This document shows positions 35,588 through 44,562 of a stretch of 64,000 nucleotides of DNA, in pieces. Source of the DNA: Rhodoblastus sp. GTDB taxonomy: Bacteria > Pseudomonadota > Alphaproteobacteria > Rhizobiales > Beijerinckiaceae. Each line of letters starts with the position of its first letter. Within the stretch, counting starts at the first letter, position 1. Both the position numbers and the translations under genes were made by a program. The stretch covers positions 19,176-83,175 of the forward strand of contig NZ_JAGRPM010000025.1 of NCBI RefSeq assembly GCF_019449565.1, given 5' to 3'. The notes beneath the pieces are model-generated. The model was given only the letters and a program-made list of their open reading frames with translations. It made no database searches and was not told the DNA's origin.

Positions 35588-37123
35588 ATGAAACACATTC
35601 TCGAAATCCTCGACGATCGCCGCGAAGGCGCGCGCCTCGGCGGCGGCCAGAAGCGTATCGACGCGCAGCACGCCCGGGGCAAGCTCACCGCCCGCGAACG
35701 CATCGAACTGCTGCTCGATCATAATTCGTTCGAGGAATTCGACATGTTCGTGCAGCATCGCTGCGTCGATTTCGGCATGGACCAGGGCGAAAAAATCCCC
35801 GGCGACGGCGTCGTCACCGGTTGGGGCACGATCAACGGCCGCGTCGTCTATGTCTTCGCCAAGGACTTCACCGTGCTCGGCGGCTCGCTGTCCGAAACCC
35901 ATGCGGCGAAGATCACCAAGATCCAGGACATGGCCCTGCGCAACCGCGCGCCGATCATCGGCCTGTTCGACGCCGGCGGCGCCCGCATTCAGGAGGGCGT
36001 CGCGGCGCTCGGCGGTTATGGCGAGGTGTTCCAGCGCAATGTGCTGGCCTCGGGCGTCATCCCGCAGATTTCCGTCATCATGGGCCCCTGCGCTGGCGGC
36101 GACGTTTATTCCCCGGCGATGACCGACTTCATCTTCATGGTGAAGGAGACGAGCTACATGTTCGTCACCGGCCCGGACGTGGTGAAGACCGTCACCAACG
36201 AGACGGTGACGGCGGAAGAACTCGGCGGCGCTTCGGTCCACACGACCAAGAGCTCGATCGCCGACAAGGGTTATGACAATGACGTCGAGGCGCTGCTGCA
36301 GATGCGCCGCCTGATCGACTTCCTGCCGTCCTCCAATACCGACGAAGTTCCGGAATGGCCGACCTTCGATCAGGACGACCGCTACGACATGTCGCTCAAC
36401 ACCCTGATTCCGGACAATCCCAACAAGCCCTATGACGTCAAGGAACTGATCACGAAAGTGGTCGACGAGGGCGATTTCTTCGAAATTCAGGAAGCCCACG
36501 CGAAAAATATCGTCGTCGGCTTCGGCCGTTTCGACGGCCGCACCGCCGGCATTGTCGCCAACCAGCCTTTGGTTCTGGCCGGCGTGCTGGATTCCGACGC
36601 CTCGCGCAAGGCGGCGCGTTTCGTGCGCTTCTGCGACGCCTTCAACATTCCGATCGTCACCTTTGTGGACGTGCCCGGCTTCCTGCCCGGCACCGCGCAG
36701 GAATATGGCGGCCTCATCAAGCACGGAGCCAAGCTGCTGTTCGCCTATGGCGAAGCCACCGTGCCGAAGATCACCGTCATCACGCGCAAGGCCTTCGGCG
36801 GCGCCTATGACGTTATGGCCTCGAAACATCTGCGCGGCGATGTCAATTACGCCTGGCCGACGGCGCAGATCGCGGTGATGGGCGCCAAGGGCGCGGTCGA
36901 GATCATCTTCCGCCAGGACATTGGCGACGCCGAGAAGATCGCCGAGCGCACCAAGGAATATGAAGACCGCTTCCTCTCGCCCTTCGTCGCCGCCGAACGC
37001 GGCTATATCGACGAGGTGATCCAGCCCTATGGCACGCGCAAGCGCGTCGCGCGCGCCCTGGCCATGCTGCGCCACAAGGAACTGGAAAATCCCTGGAAGA
37101 AGCACGACAACATTCCGCTTTAA
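35588..37123 (+). CDS. pccB: propionyl-CoA carboxylase beta subunit
   Basis: A 511-residue carboxyltransferase subunit. [31 protein letters not shown] near the N terminus, [38 protein letters not shown] and [21 protein letters not shown] are crotonase-type carboxyltransferase motifs typical of PccB. It transfers the biotin-borne carboxyl group to propionyl-CoA, giving methylmalonyl-CoA. No biotin-carrying alpha subunit is nearby. A strong terminator follows. Confidence 0.94.
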   Translation: MKHILEILDDRREGARLGGGQKRIDAQHARGKLTARERIELLLDHNSFEEFDMFVQHRCVDFGMDQGEKIPGDGVVTGWGTINGRVVYVFAKDFTVLGGSLSETHAAKITKIQDMALRNRAPIIGLFDAGGARIQEGVAALGGYGEVFQRNVLASGVIPQISVIMGPCAGGDVYSPAMTDFIFMVKETSYMFVTGPDVVKTVTNETVTAEELGGASVHTTKSSIADKGYDNDVEALLQMRRLIDFLPSSNTDEVPEWPTFDQDDRYDMSLNTLIPDNPNKPYDVKELITKVVDEGDFFEIQEAHAKNIVVGFGRFDGRTAGIVANQPLVLAGVLDSDASRKAARFVRFCDAFNIPIVTFVDVPGFLPGTAQEYGGLIKHGAKLLFAYGEATVPKITVITRKAFGGAYDVMASKHLRGDVNYAWPTAQIAVMGAKGAVEIIFRQDIGDAEKIAERTKEYEDRFLSPFVAAERGYIDEVIQPYGTRKRVARALAMLRHKELENPWKKHDNIPL

Positions 37124-37156
37124 GCGCGGTCCCGACGAGACATCGGTGAAAATCAC

Positions 37157-37187
37157 AAGGCCTCCCGCCGCAAGCGGGAGGCCTTTC
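37157..37187 (+). terminator. intrinsic terminator after pccB
   Basis: A 12-bp perfect stem AAGGCCTCCCGC / GCGGGAGGCCTT with a 5-nt loop and a short T-rich tail (TTTCGTT), 33 bp after the pccB stop. Confidence 0.88.
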
Positions 37188-37259
37188 GTTATATTGCCAG
37201 GTCGTGAACGGCGGGGCGGGGTCGCCGTAAGGTAAGTTTAAGCGGTTCCAGTTAAGACT

Positions 37260-39287
37260 ATGCGTTCGTCGCATTGGGTGGCTTCCAGGCCCTTTCGGGC
37301 CGCCACCTGGCAAATTGGATCGTTCATGCTGGTGTTGCCTTCTTTGCTGGACGGTTGGCGTCGAACGCCGGTGGCGGGCATAGAGCAAGAGCTCGACCTG
37401 GCGCGCCTTTCAATCCTGATTGCGAACCTGCCGCTGCTTTACGGCGTGATTTGCGTTCACATCGTTGTAACGGCTTATAGTTTTTCCGGCGTGGCGCCGC
37501 GGGCCCTCGTTTATGGCCTGCCCCTGGCTTTCATTCTTTTCGCCCTTGTCCGGGCGGTTCATTTCATGCGCCTGCGGAGGTTCATCCCGGTCGATGGGCG
37601 CGTTGCGCATGACATGCTGCGCATTGTTCAGTTCATCGCTGTCGGGTTCGGCACGCTCGGCACGGCCTGGATGGTCGCGCTCTATCTTTATGGCGATAGC
37701 GCGCTGCGCAGCCAGCTCGTCTTTTCCGTGGTCATCACGAACATGATCTGCAGCTACATCCTCGGGCAATTGCCCCGGGTTGCGCTGACGCTCGCGGGGA
37801 TCTCGATGCCCGGTTTCCTGCTTCTGCTCATGCTGACCGGTGGGCCGGATGCGCCTGTCATCGCGATGAACCTCGGCCTCGTCGGCCTTTTCCTCGCCTA
37901 TATCGTGATGGTGTCGGCGCGAGATTTCGAGAAGATGGTCGCGGCGAAACTTCACGCCGTCGAACTGGCCGAGGAAAATCGACTCCTCGCCAATACGGAC
38001 AGCCTGACCGGACTGCCCAACCGGCGCGAGTTCTTCGAGCGTCTTGAGTGCGCGATCCGCGAGGAGGGCGAGCAAGGCGCTCTGGTCATGGGCGTGATCG
38101 ACCTCGACGGCTTCAAGCCGATCAACGATCTCTACGGCCATGCTATCGGCGACTGCGTCCTGCGGGAATGCGCGGCTCGGCTCCAGATATTCGCAAGCGG
38201 CGGGACGACCATCGCGCGCCTCGGCGGCGACGAGTTCGCTATCTTCACGCGTGGCTGCTTCGAGGAGAGCGATATCCTGCGGCTCGGCGAAGAGGTCTGT
38301 GCCGCGCTGCGCGCGCCATTGCGTTTCGCCGATATCCACGCCGGGGTGTCGGCCTCGATCGGCTTCGCGCGCTATCCTCAGGATGCGATGGATGGGCACC
38401 ATCTCTATGAGCGGGCCGATTACGCGCTTTATTTCGGCAAGCAGAACCATCGCGGCGCCGCCGTGCTGTTTTCGTCCGAACATGAAAGCAAGATGCTGCT
38501 CAATGCGCGGATCGAGCAGGCCCTGCGCAAGGCGGATTTCGAGCAGGAGCTGACGATCCGGTTCCAGCCGCTGCTGCATGTCGCGACGCGAAGGATTGTC
38601 GCCTTTGAGGCGCTGGCGCGATGGACCAGCCCGGATCTTGGCGATGTGAGCCCCGAAGACTTCATTCCGGTTGCGGAATCAGGCGAGCTGATCCATGCGA
38701 TCACGCGCGCGGCCTTGCGGAAGGCGCTGCGCGCAGCCCGGAACTGGCCGCACGACATCAAGCTGAGCTTCAATATCTCCATCCGCGATCTGGTTTCGCA
38801 GCGCGCCCTGACGCAGATCATGACGCTGATCGAGGGCAGCGGATTCGATCCGTCCCGCCTCGATATCGAGGTCACCGAAACGGCGCTGGTCGCGGATTTC
38901 GAAAGGGCGGCGGCGGCGATCGCCCAGCTCAAGAGGATGGGCGTCAATATTTCGCTGGACGATTTCGGCGCCGGCCATTCGAGCCTCGCCTATATTCATC
39001 GCCTGCCGCTGGACATGATCAAGATCGATCGCAGTTTCGTTCAGGAAATGCATGTGAACAGCATTGCCCGCGATATCGTCCGGTCGATGATCGGCCTTTG
39101 CGCCAATCTGAACCTCGATTGCGTGACCGAAGGAGTCGAGACGCAGGAGCAGTTCGACCTGCTGCGCGGCTTCGGCGGCACCTTCGTTCAGGGCTTTCTG
39201 TTTTGCCGCCCGGTCCCCGAAGATGAAGTCGCCGGCGTGATCGAGCAATACCGTCCCGGATGCGCGGGCCAGGCGCTCAGCGCCTGA
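37260..39287 (+). CDS. membrane-bound GGDEF-EAL cyclic-di-GMP protein
   Basis: A 675-residue protein with an N-terminal membrane sensor of about six helices (45-220), then a GGDEF domain (about 240-405) and an EAL domain (about 415-665). The cyclase motif RLGGDEF (322-326) is intact, and FEALARW (449-455) and LDDFGAGHSSL (566-576) of the phosphodiesterase site are also intact. It could make or degrade cyclic-di-GMP. The start at 37260 lacks a clear ribosome site; ATG 37326 is a possible alternative. Confidence 0.92.
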   Translation: MRSSHWVASRPFRAATWQIGSFMLVLPSLLDGWRRTPVAGIEQELDLARLSILIANLPLLYGVICVHIVVTAYSFSGVAPRALVYGLPLAFILFALVRAVHFMRLRRFIPVDGRVAHDMLRIVQFIAVGFGTLGTAWMVALYLYGDSALRSQLVFSVVITNMICSYILGQLPRVALTLAGISMPGFLLLLMLTGGPDAPVIAMNLGLVGLFLAYIVMVSARDFEKMVAAKLHAVELAEENRLLANTDSLTGLPNRREFFERLECAIREEGEQGALVMGVIDLDGFKPINDLYGHAIGDCVLRECAARLQIFASGGTTIARLGGDEFAIFTRGCFEESDILRLGEEVCAALRAPLRFADIHAGVSASIGFARYPQDAMDGHHLYERADYALYFGKQNHRGAAVLFSSEHESKMLLNARIEQALRKADFEQELTIRFQPLLHVATRRIVAFEALARWTSPDLGDVSPEDFIPVAESGELIHAITRAALRKALRAARNWPHDIKLSFNISIRDLVSQRALTQIMTLIEGSGFDPSRLDIEVTETALVADFERAAAAIAQLKRMGVNISLDDFGAGHSSLAYIHRLPLDMIKIDRSFVQEMHVNSIARDIVRSMIGLCANLNLDCVTEGVETQEQFDLLRGFGGTFVQGFLFCRPVPEDEVAGVIEQYRPGCAGQALSA

Positions 39288-39311
39288 CGGACGCAGTTTC
39301 GCCGTGCGGCT

Positions 39312-40181
39312 TCAGCGGCGGCACTTCGTCGCCGGTGGGAATTCGATTCGGGTGAGTTCGCCGCTGAGGACGAAATCGCCATAATCGAGCTTCAGTCCGG
39401 AAGACACGCCGTTCTCATAGAGGTTGAACGACAGCACATAATCCGGGGCGCCATCGCGCTTTTCGGGTGAGAAATAGGCCGCCGCCACCGGCCAGCGCGT
39501 CAGGCGGCGCAATTCCGGGATCTGGGCGCCCTTGTCGCCGTCGGGCTCCTGCCGGGGCTTGCCGATCACCGTCGTGACGTCGAGAATTTTTCGTCCGTCG
39601 TCCGAGGCGTCATAGACACGGGCCAGCAGGATTTTTTCGCCGCGCCGCGCGGCGGCGATGACCTTCTCTATGAGCTGGGTCGGAAAGAGGACGTCGGCCT
39701 GGGCGTCGAGACGGAAGGGTTCCGGGCGTTTCAAGGCGATGGAGACGCCTCGGGCGCCGCGCGCGGCATGGCCGTCGACCTCGGAGCCCTTGCCAAGCGC
39801 CCCGAGGATGTTGAAGCGGAAATCGGCGCCCCTGGCGTCTTCATAAGTGGTCGAGCGTGTTTCGGTGGTCCGCATTTCGCCCTCACTGGGCTCAAGATCG
39901 AGCACCTGACGCAAAGTCTGGGCATATCCTTCGCAAGCCGAATCGAACGAGAACGCGATGCCTCCGCTCGCGCTCGCCGGGGCCTTGGTCCCCGCGCCCT
40001 CGAGCAGACGCAGATCGTAAAGCGCCTTGTGGCTCGCCAGTGCGGATCCGGCGACGGATGGCGGCAGCGGCTGGCACTGGCCAGGAACGGAGAGAAAGGC
40101 GCTCAACAGGGTTGCGAACAAGGCGGGGCAGGCGCGGGAGGCCGAAGCCGGAACTTTCAAAAACATGGATTCAAGCTTCAC
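39312..40181 (-). CDS. eipB: cell envelope integrity protein EipB (DUF1849)
   Basis: A 289-residue exported beta-rich protein. The signal peptide spans about 1-37, with cleavage near GQCQ. HKALYDLRLL is the conserved start of the mature domain. Two cysteines far apart, in DSACEGYAQ and in the final ATKCRR, match the pair that forms a disulfide in Brucella EipB. Homologues are limited to alphaproteobacteria and support envelope stability. The gene diverges from the RidA-family gene. Confidence 0.87.
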   Translation of the reverse strand: MKLESMFLKVPASASRACPALFATLLSAFLSVPGQCQPLPPSVAGSALASHKALYDLRLLEGAGTKAPASASGGIAFSFDSACEGYAQTLRQVLDLEPSEGEMRTTETRSTTYEDARGADFRFNILGALGKGSEVDGHAARGARGVSIALKRPEPFRLDAQADVLFPTQLIEKVIAAARRGEKILLARVYDASDDGRKILDVTTVIGKPRQEPDGDKGAQIPELRRLTRWPVAAAYFSPEKRDGAPDYVLSFNLYENGVSSGLKLDYGDFVLSGELTRIEFPPATKCRR

Positions 40182-40366
40182 GAGAGGATTCGCTGGTCAG
40201 CCAGCCGGGCTCCAGTCCATTGTTGCCGGAAGGCTGTGGCGAAACTACGATGATTCACGCCGTCGGGCACTGGAAAAGACGACGGCGGCCGCGCCGAAGC
40301 TCGGCCCGCTCAGCCTTGGCCAGTCGAAGGTTGAACTCATGATTTTGGACGCGAAAGGAAAATGGA

Positions 40367-40852
40367 ATGGCGCAGATCGGCGGTGAGATCGAGCAGAGGC
40401 TCAAGACGCTGGGGGTCACGCTGCCGCAACCCGCCGCGCCGATCGCCAATTATGTCCCGGCCGTCGTCACCGGCCGCCTGCTGTTCGTCTCCGGGCAGTT
40501 GCCCTTCGGCGCCGATGGGACGCTTGCGCCCGCCCATGTCGGCAGCGTCGGGCGCGTGGTTTCGGAGCAGGACGCCGTGAAGGCTGCGGCGCTGTCCGCG
40601 CTGAATTGTCTTGCCCAGGCCAAGTTGCATCTCGGCGATCTCGCCCGCATCAGCCGCTGCGTTCGACTCGGCGGCTTCATCCATTGCGATGCGGATTTCA
40701 CGCGGCTGGCGGCCGTGATGAACGGAGCCTCGGATTTGATCGGAACCGCATTGGCTGAATTCGGCGCCCACGCGCGCTCGACCATCGGCGTCGCGCAATT
40801 GCCGCTGGGCGCCTGTGTCGAGGTTGAAGCGATTTTCGAAATCGCGGAATGA
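40367..40852 (+). CDS. RidA/YjgF-YER057c-UK114 family protein
   Basis: A 161-residue protein of the RidA superfamily, longer than classical RidA (about 130). Typical segments are NYVPAVVTGRLLFVSGQLPFGADG, NCLAQAKLHLGDLARISRCVRLGGF and STIGVAQLPLGACVEVEAIFEIA; the anchoring Arg of true RidA appears replaced by Leu/Gly positions, so imine deaminase activity is uncertain. Its stop overlaps the downstream glycerophosphodiesterase gene by 4 bp. Confidence 0.88.
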   Translation: MAQIGGEIEQRLKTLGVTLPQPAAPIANYVPAVVTGRLLFVSGQLPFGADGTLAPAHVGSVGRVVSEQDAVKAAALSALNCLAQAKLHLGDLARISRCVRLGGFIHCDADFTRLAAVMNGASDLIGTALAEFGAHARSTIGVAQLPLGACVEVEAIFEIAE

Positions 40853-41610
40853 CGAGCCCTTGCGTTCCCGACTTTTCCTGGCTGGTCGGGCGCCCGATCG
40901 CTCATCGCGGCCTGCATGATCTGTCGCGCGGACGGGTCGAGAATTCGATCGGCGCGGCGCGTGAGGCGGTCGCTCACGGCTATGGGATCGAATGCGATCT
41001 GCGCCTGTCGCGCGATGGCAAGGTTTTCGTCTTCCATGATGATTCCCTGGAGCGATTGACCGAGGCGCAGGGGCCTTTTGCAGCGCGCGACGCCAATGAG
41101 CTGGAACAGATCGCCTTCCGCGAAGGCGGCGAAGCGATCCCGACGCTGGAGCAATGGCTGGCGGCGGTTGACGGCGCCGTCCCTCTGATTCTCGAACTCA
41201 AGAGCGATTTTTCGGGCGATATCGCTCTGGCGCTCGCCGCCGCCGCCGCGCTCGGCGCCTATTCCGGTACGGTGGCGCTCAAAAGTTTCGATCCGGCGCT
41301 GATCGCGGCCTTGCGCGGGCAGGAAAGTCCATGGCCGCTCGGAATCGTCGCGCAGAGCGATTACGATGACGGGGAGTTCAGCGGCCTTCCGCCGAGCCTG
41401 CGGCAGAGCCTGACACGCTTCACCCACGCGCCCGAGACGAGGCCCGATTTCCTGTCATGGCGGGCCTCCGATCTGCCCGTGGCGGTCACGGCCTTCGCCC
41501 GCGCCTGCGCGGGAACGCCAGTGATGACCTGGACGATTCGCTCGCCGGAACAGGCGGAGGTCGCGCGGCGTCACGCCGACCAGATTATTTTCGAAGGTTT
41601 TTTCGCTTGA
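40849..41610 (+). CDS. glycerophosphodiester phosphodiesterase family protein
   Basis: A 253-residue TIM-barrel phosphodiesterase. Metal and acid-base residues are in IAHRGLHD, VENSI, GIECDLRLSRDGKVFVFHDDSLERLT and LILELKSD; MTWTIRSPEQ lies near the C terminus. No signal peptide, so probably cytosolic, hydrolysing glycerophosphodiesters to glycerol-3-phosphate. Translationally coupled to the RidA-like gene. Confidence 0.92.
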   Translation: MTSPCVPDFSWLVGRPIAHRGLHDLSRGRVENSIGAAREAVAHGYGIECDLRLSRDGKVFVFHDDSLERLTEAQGPFAARDANELEQIAFREGGEAIPTLEQWLAAVDGAVPLILELKSDFSGDIALALAAAAALGAYSGTVALKSFDPALIAALRGQESPWPLGIVAQSDYDDGEFSGLPPSLRQSLTRFTHAPETRPDFLSWRASDLPVAVTAFARACAGTPVMTWTIRSPEQAEVARRHADQIIFEGFFA

Positions 41611-41646
41611 GCGCAGCCGCAGATTTTCGGCGCGAGGTCATTTGGA

Positions 41647-41907
41647 ATGACGGAGAATTTCGAAGATTTCGGCGACTGGAGTATCGGGAGCCGGCGCTAT
41701 GCCTATGACACTTCATTCTGGCTGCGGCTGGGTTTGGACGAATTGCTTGGCTCGGGGCTTGGCCCTCCGATTCCTGTGGACCTGATCTATGTCATGAGAA
41801 ATCGGATCACAGGCGAAGAGCGCACGATCCGTCTATCGGGCGATCACAAGCCTGAGGACTTGCGCGTTGCGATCGCCGCGCAAACGCTAGGGACGGAGAA
41901 GTCATAA
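41647..41907 (+). CDS. hypothetical protein
   Basis: An 86-residue acidic soluble protein with a C-terminal beta-like part (VMRNRITGEERTIRLSGDHKPEDL). No signal peptide, membrane helix or recognised family. It lies 36 bp after the glycerophosphodiesterase gene on the same strand and ends at a bidirectional hairpin, so it may be the last gene of that unit. Confidence 0.6.
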   Translation: MTENFEDFGDWSIGSRRYAYDTSFWLRLGLDELLGSGLGPPIPVDLIYVMRNRITGEERTIRLSGDHKPEDLRVAIAAQTLGTEKS

Positions 41908-41915
41908 AAACGAAA

Positions 41916-41937
41916 AAAGCCGCCCGAAGGCGGCTTT
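41916..41937 (-). terminator. intrinsic terminator of rpmG (also acts on the facing gene)
   Basis: A 9-bp perfect stem AAAGCCGCC / GGCGGCTTT with a CGAA loop. On the minus strand the hairpin is followed by TTTTTT, so it mainly terminates rpmG; on the plus strand only a short T stretch follows. Confidence 0.88.
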
Positions 41938-41956
41938 GAAGGAAAAAGTTCAAGCC

Positions 41957-42124
41957 TTACTTGATCTTGGTTTCCTTGAACTCGACGTGCTTGCGCGCGA
42001 CGGGGTCATATTTCTTGAACGCCAGCTTGTCGGTCTTGGTGCGGGCGTTTTTCTTGGTGACGTAGAAAAAGCCGGTGTCGGCGGTCGACAGCAGCTTGAT
42101 TTTGATCGTGGCGGCCTTGGCCAT
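41957..42124 (-). CDS. rpmG: 50S ribosomal protein L33
   Basis: A 55-residue basic ribosomal protein. It starts [20 protein letters not shown] and has [10 protein letters not shown], then [19 protein letters not shown] at the end. The zinc-binding cysteines of the C+ form are absent, as usual in proteobacteria. In related genomes rpmG often follows rnr-DUF983-NUDIX; here an MFS gene and three pilin-like genes lie between them. Confidence 0.96.
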   Translation of the reverse strand: MAKAATIKIKLLSTADTGFFYVTKKNARTKTDKLAFKKYDPVARKHVEFKETKIK

Positions 42125-42250
42125 GGCTTTAAACCTTGCAAGCGGAACTGGCGTCGCATCCTGAAGGGGACGGAGGCCATTGACGGAATAAAAGGGGCCG
42201 GATCGCTCCGGCCCAAACTCGCGGGCACCATAAGCAATGGTCCGCTTTTG

Positions 42251-43429
42251 TCAAGCGCGGCCCCGTCGCCATACCGCCCGCGCCGGTCGGGACAAGGCGA
42301 CGATGAGCGCGAGATAGGCGAGGAACAAAGCGGCGAGGGCGTCGAACAGACCGCCCGGGTTCTCCAGGTCGAGGCCGAGGCCGAGCGCCGGCGGGCCGGC
42401 CATCATTCCCACGGAATACATCATGATATAGGCCGCGTTGGCGGAGCCGAGCCGGGCGCCTTGAAATTTCCCGGCCAAAATGGCGAGACCGACCGGATAA
42501 AGGCCGCCGATCAGGCCGCCCCAGAAGAAAAGGGCGACGGCATAGGTCGTCGGGTCGGCGGCGAGGGCCGGCAAAGCGAGAGCGCCGGCGAAACCGAAAA
42601 GCGCGAAAAAGGCCAGCATCCAGGTCTTGTTCAAACGGTCCGCGACCAGTCCGATCGGAATGGGGAAGACCACATTGCCCAGCGCCACGAGAGTCAACTG
42701 GAAGGTCGCCCAGGACTGCGGAAAGCCGGAGCGAACGCCGAACACGGGCAGCAGGCCGTTCAATCCGGTCTCGACCGCGCCATAGAGAAGGCCGGCGGCG
42801 AGCGCGATGGGCGCGGCGGCGAAGATCGCGCGCAGATTCGGCAGCGCCGGTCCCTCCATTTTCACCGCGCCCGCTTCGCCCGCCAGCGCGACCGGAATGG
42901 CGGCGGCGCCGATCAGGCCGGCGGCGACGAAAAAGGGAAGCAGCCCGTCGGCGCCGGTGAGGCTCAGCAAAGCGGGGCCGATGGCGAATCCCAGCGCCAG
43001 CACGGTGGCGTAAAGGCCGAGCACCATGCCCCGCTGCGCGGGCGGGGCCGCCGCGCTGATCCAATATTCGCTGACGACGAAAATTATGGTGAGCGAAAGG
43101 CCGAAGGCGGCTCGAATGGCCAGCCAGAGCTGGTAGTCGCCGCAGAAGGCGAAGCCCATCAGCGCCGCGATCCCCAGGGCGATGGCCGAGAAGACCAGCG
43201 CGCGGATTCCCATCCAGCGCGCCAGCCAGGGCGTCAGCGGCGCGCCGACAAGCGTGGCGACGCCGGTGACGGCGATGTGCAGGCCATTGGTGTGGGCGGG
43301 AAAGCCGGCGGCTTCGAGCCGCAGCGCGAGCAGCGGAATGACCAGCGACAGGCCGATGCCGACAATGGAAATGCAGGAGATCGCTGCGGCGAGCCGCTTC
43401 CAGGTTTGCGAATCGAAGGCGGAAAACAT
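42251..43429 (-). CDS. MFS transporter
   Basis: A 392-residue inner-membrane protein with 12 predicted helices in two halves. It starts MFSAFDSQTWKRLAAAISCISIVGIGLSLVIPLLALRLEA and has the MFS loop sequence VGAPLTPWLARWMGIR between helices 2 and 3. LVADRLNKTW forms the equivalent loop in the second half. Substrate unknown. It is on the minus strand between the pilin-like trio and rpmG. Confidence 0.9.
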   Translation of the reverse strand: MFSAFDSQTWKRLAAAISCISIVGIGLSLVIPLLALRLEAAGFPAHTNGLHIAVTGVATLVGAPLTPWLARWMGIRALVFSAIALGIAALMGFAFCGDYQLWLAIRAAFGLSLTIIFVVSEYWISAAAPPAQRGMVLGLYATVLALGFAIGPALLSLTGADGLLPFFVAAGLIGAAAIPVALAGEAGAVKMEGPALPNLRAIFAAAPIALAAGLLYGAVETGLNGLLPVFGVRSGFPQSWATFQLTLVALGNVVFPIPIGLVADRLNKTWMLAFFALFGFAGALALPALAADPTTYAVALFFWGGLIGGLYPVGLAILAGKFQGARLGSANAAYIMMYSVGMMAGPPALGLGLDLENPGGLFDALAALFLAYLALIVALSRPARAVWRRGRA

Positions 43430-43471
43430 GAGCGCTTATAGGCCATGTTAGGCCGACCGGCGAGCCAACGG

Positions 43472-43930
43472 TCAGGGGGCCATCGGGAAGCAGGCCTGCG
43501 CCGAAACCGTCTGGTTGGCGAGCGACGGGATCAAATAGGCCGCGACATTTGTAAGGGGATAGGAAATTGTGACCTTGGCGTAGCTGGTGGAGCCTGACAT
43601 CCCGGGGCAGGAGGTCGAAGCGGAGGTCGTGATATTGCTGACGGGGATCGTGAGGCCCCAGGACTGGGCCGCGGTCTGGGCGTATGTGGCGGTCAGGCTG
43701 GAGCTGTAGGTTCCGGAAGACGCGCAATTCGCCAGTTTCATCCCGATGCAGCGCGAGACCTTGGAGACGGTGTTCTGCAGGGCCTCCTCGACCCAGATCG
43801 CGCGCCCGAATTCCAGAATGCCGAACAAGAAAAACATCAGCGGAATGCAGACGGCGGCGAATTCTACGGCGGAGGAGCCGCTCTGGTCGCGCCGCAGCAA
43901 GGCGAGGGGAGAGAGCCAAGCGTGCTTCAT
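43472..43930 (-). CDS. TadE-like pilus assembly/minor pilin protein
   Basis: A 152-residue protein with a short basic leader (MKHAWLSPLALLRRDQSGSSAVEFA), then one hydrophobic helix (about 24-42) followed by FGRAIWVEEALQNTVSKVSRC. This is the TadE-type class with a cleavable leader before a membrane helix starting at SAVEF. The exported part has cysteine pairs. The ATG at 43930 overlaps the previous gene by 4 bp. Confidence 0.85.
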   Translation of the reverse strand: MKHAWLSPLALLRRDQSGSSAVEFAAVCIPLMFFLFGILEFGRAIWVEEALQNTVSKVSRCIGMKLANCASSGTYSSSLTATYAQTAAQSWGLTIPVSNITTSASTSCPGMSGSTSYAKVTISYPLTNVAAYLIPSLANQTVSAQACFPMAP

Positions 43931-44547
43931 TGGACCTGGATCACGCTGCTCGCCGTGATGGGCGAGTGAATCAGGCTGGAGGGCAGGATCATGGGCGTGT
44001 AGGCCCGGCTCGCCGAGAGTTTGACGAATTTCCCGGCCACCGCCCCGCCGGCGCAGGCCGAGCCGCAGGTCGCCGCGGTTCCGAAGGCGAAGCTCGTCCC
44101 CGAGCCCGTCGGGCAATAGCAGCTGGTCGCGCCAGACGTAGAGCCGCCGGCCGTCACGGTCGCGCTCCCGGTGGTCGTCGAGGCGGTGCTGCCATTGTTG
44201 ACGTTCACGGAGGAGCTGGACCAGTTGGCCGCATTTGCGGAGCCGATCAGGGTTGCAAGAGTCGAGGCGAGCGGGGCTTCGTTGGAAGTGCCGACGGAAC
44301 TGGCGTTGGTCAAGGCGACGTTCGAGGCCGTCGCCAGCGCCGAGGACAGCTTGAACTTCGTTCGCACCGCGAGGCCGAAATCGACCGCCGCGCCCAGCAC
44401 CAGCAGGAATACGGGCGCGATCAGGGCGAATTCGACGATCGACGCGGCGCGCCGGTCGCGCAGGAAGCCTCGCGCGCGGCTGGCGCCTCGTGGTCTGGCC
44501 GTTTTTCCAGGATCATGCGGCCGCGAAATCGCTGCAGAGGATTCCAT
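43927..44547 (-). CDS. TadE/TadG-family pilus assembly protein
   Basis: A 206-residue protein. The N-terminal leader ends in RDRRAASIVEFALIAPVFLLVLGAAVDFGLAV (about 31-62), a typical TadE/TadF membrane helix. A Ser/Thr/Gly-rich external region of about 110 residues follows, with several cysteines near YCPTGSG and TCGSACAGG. The second gene of a three-gene operon whose other members are also TadE/G-like. Confidence 0.82.
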   Translation of the reverse strand: MESSAAISRPHDPGKTARPRGASRARGFLRDRRAASIVEFALIAPVFLLVLGAAVDFGLAVRTKFKLSSALATASNVALTNASSVGTSNEAPLASTLATLIGSANAANWSSSSVNVNNGSTASTTTGSATVTAGGSTSGATSCYCPTGSGTSFAFGTAATCGSACAGGAVAGKFVKLSASRAYTPMILPSSLIHSPITASSVIQVQ

Positions 44548-44562
44548 TCTACGGGTCTATCC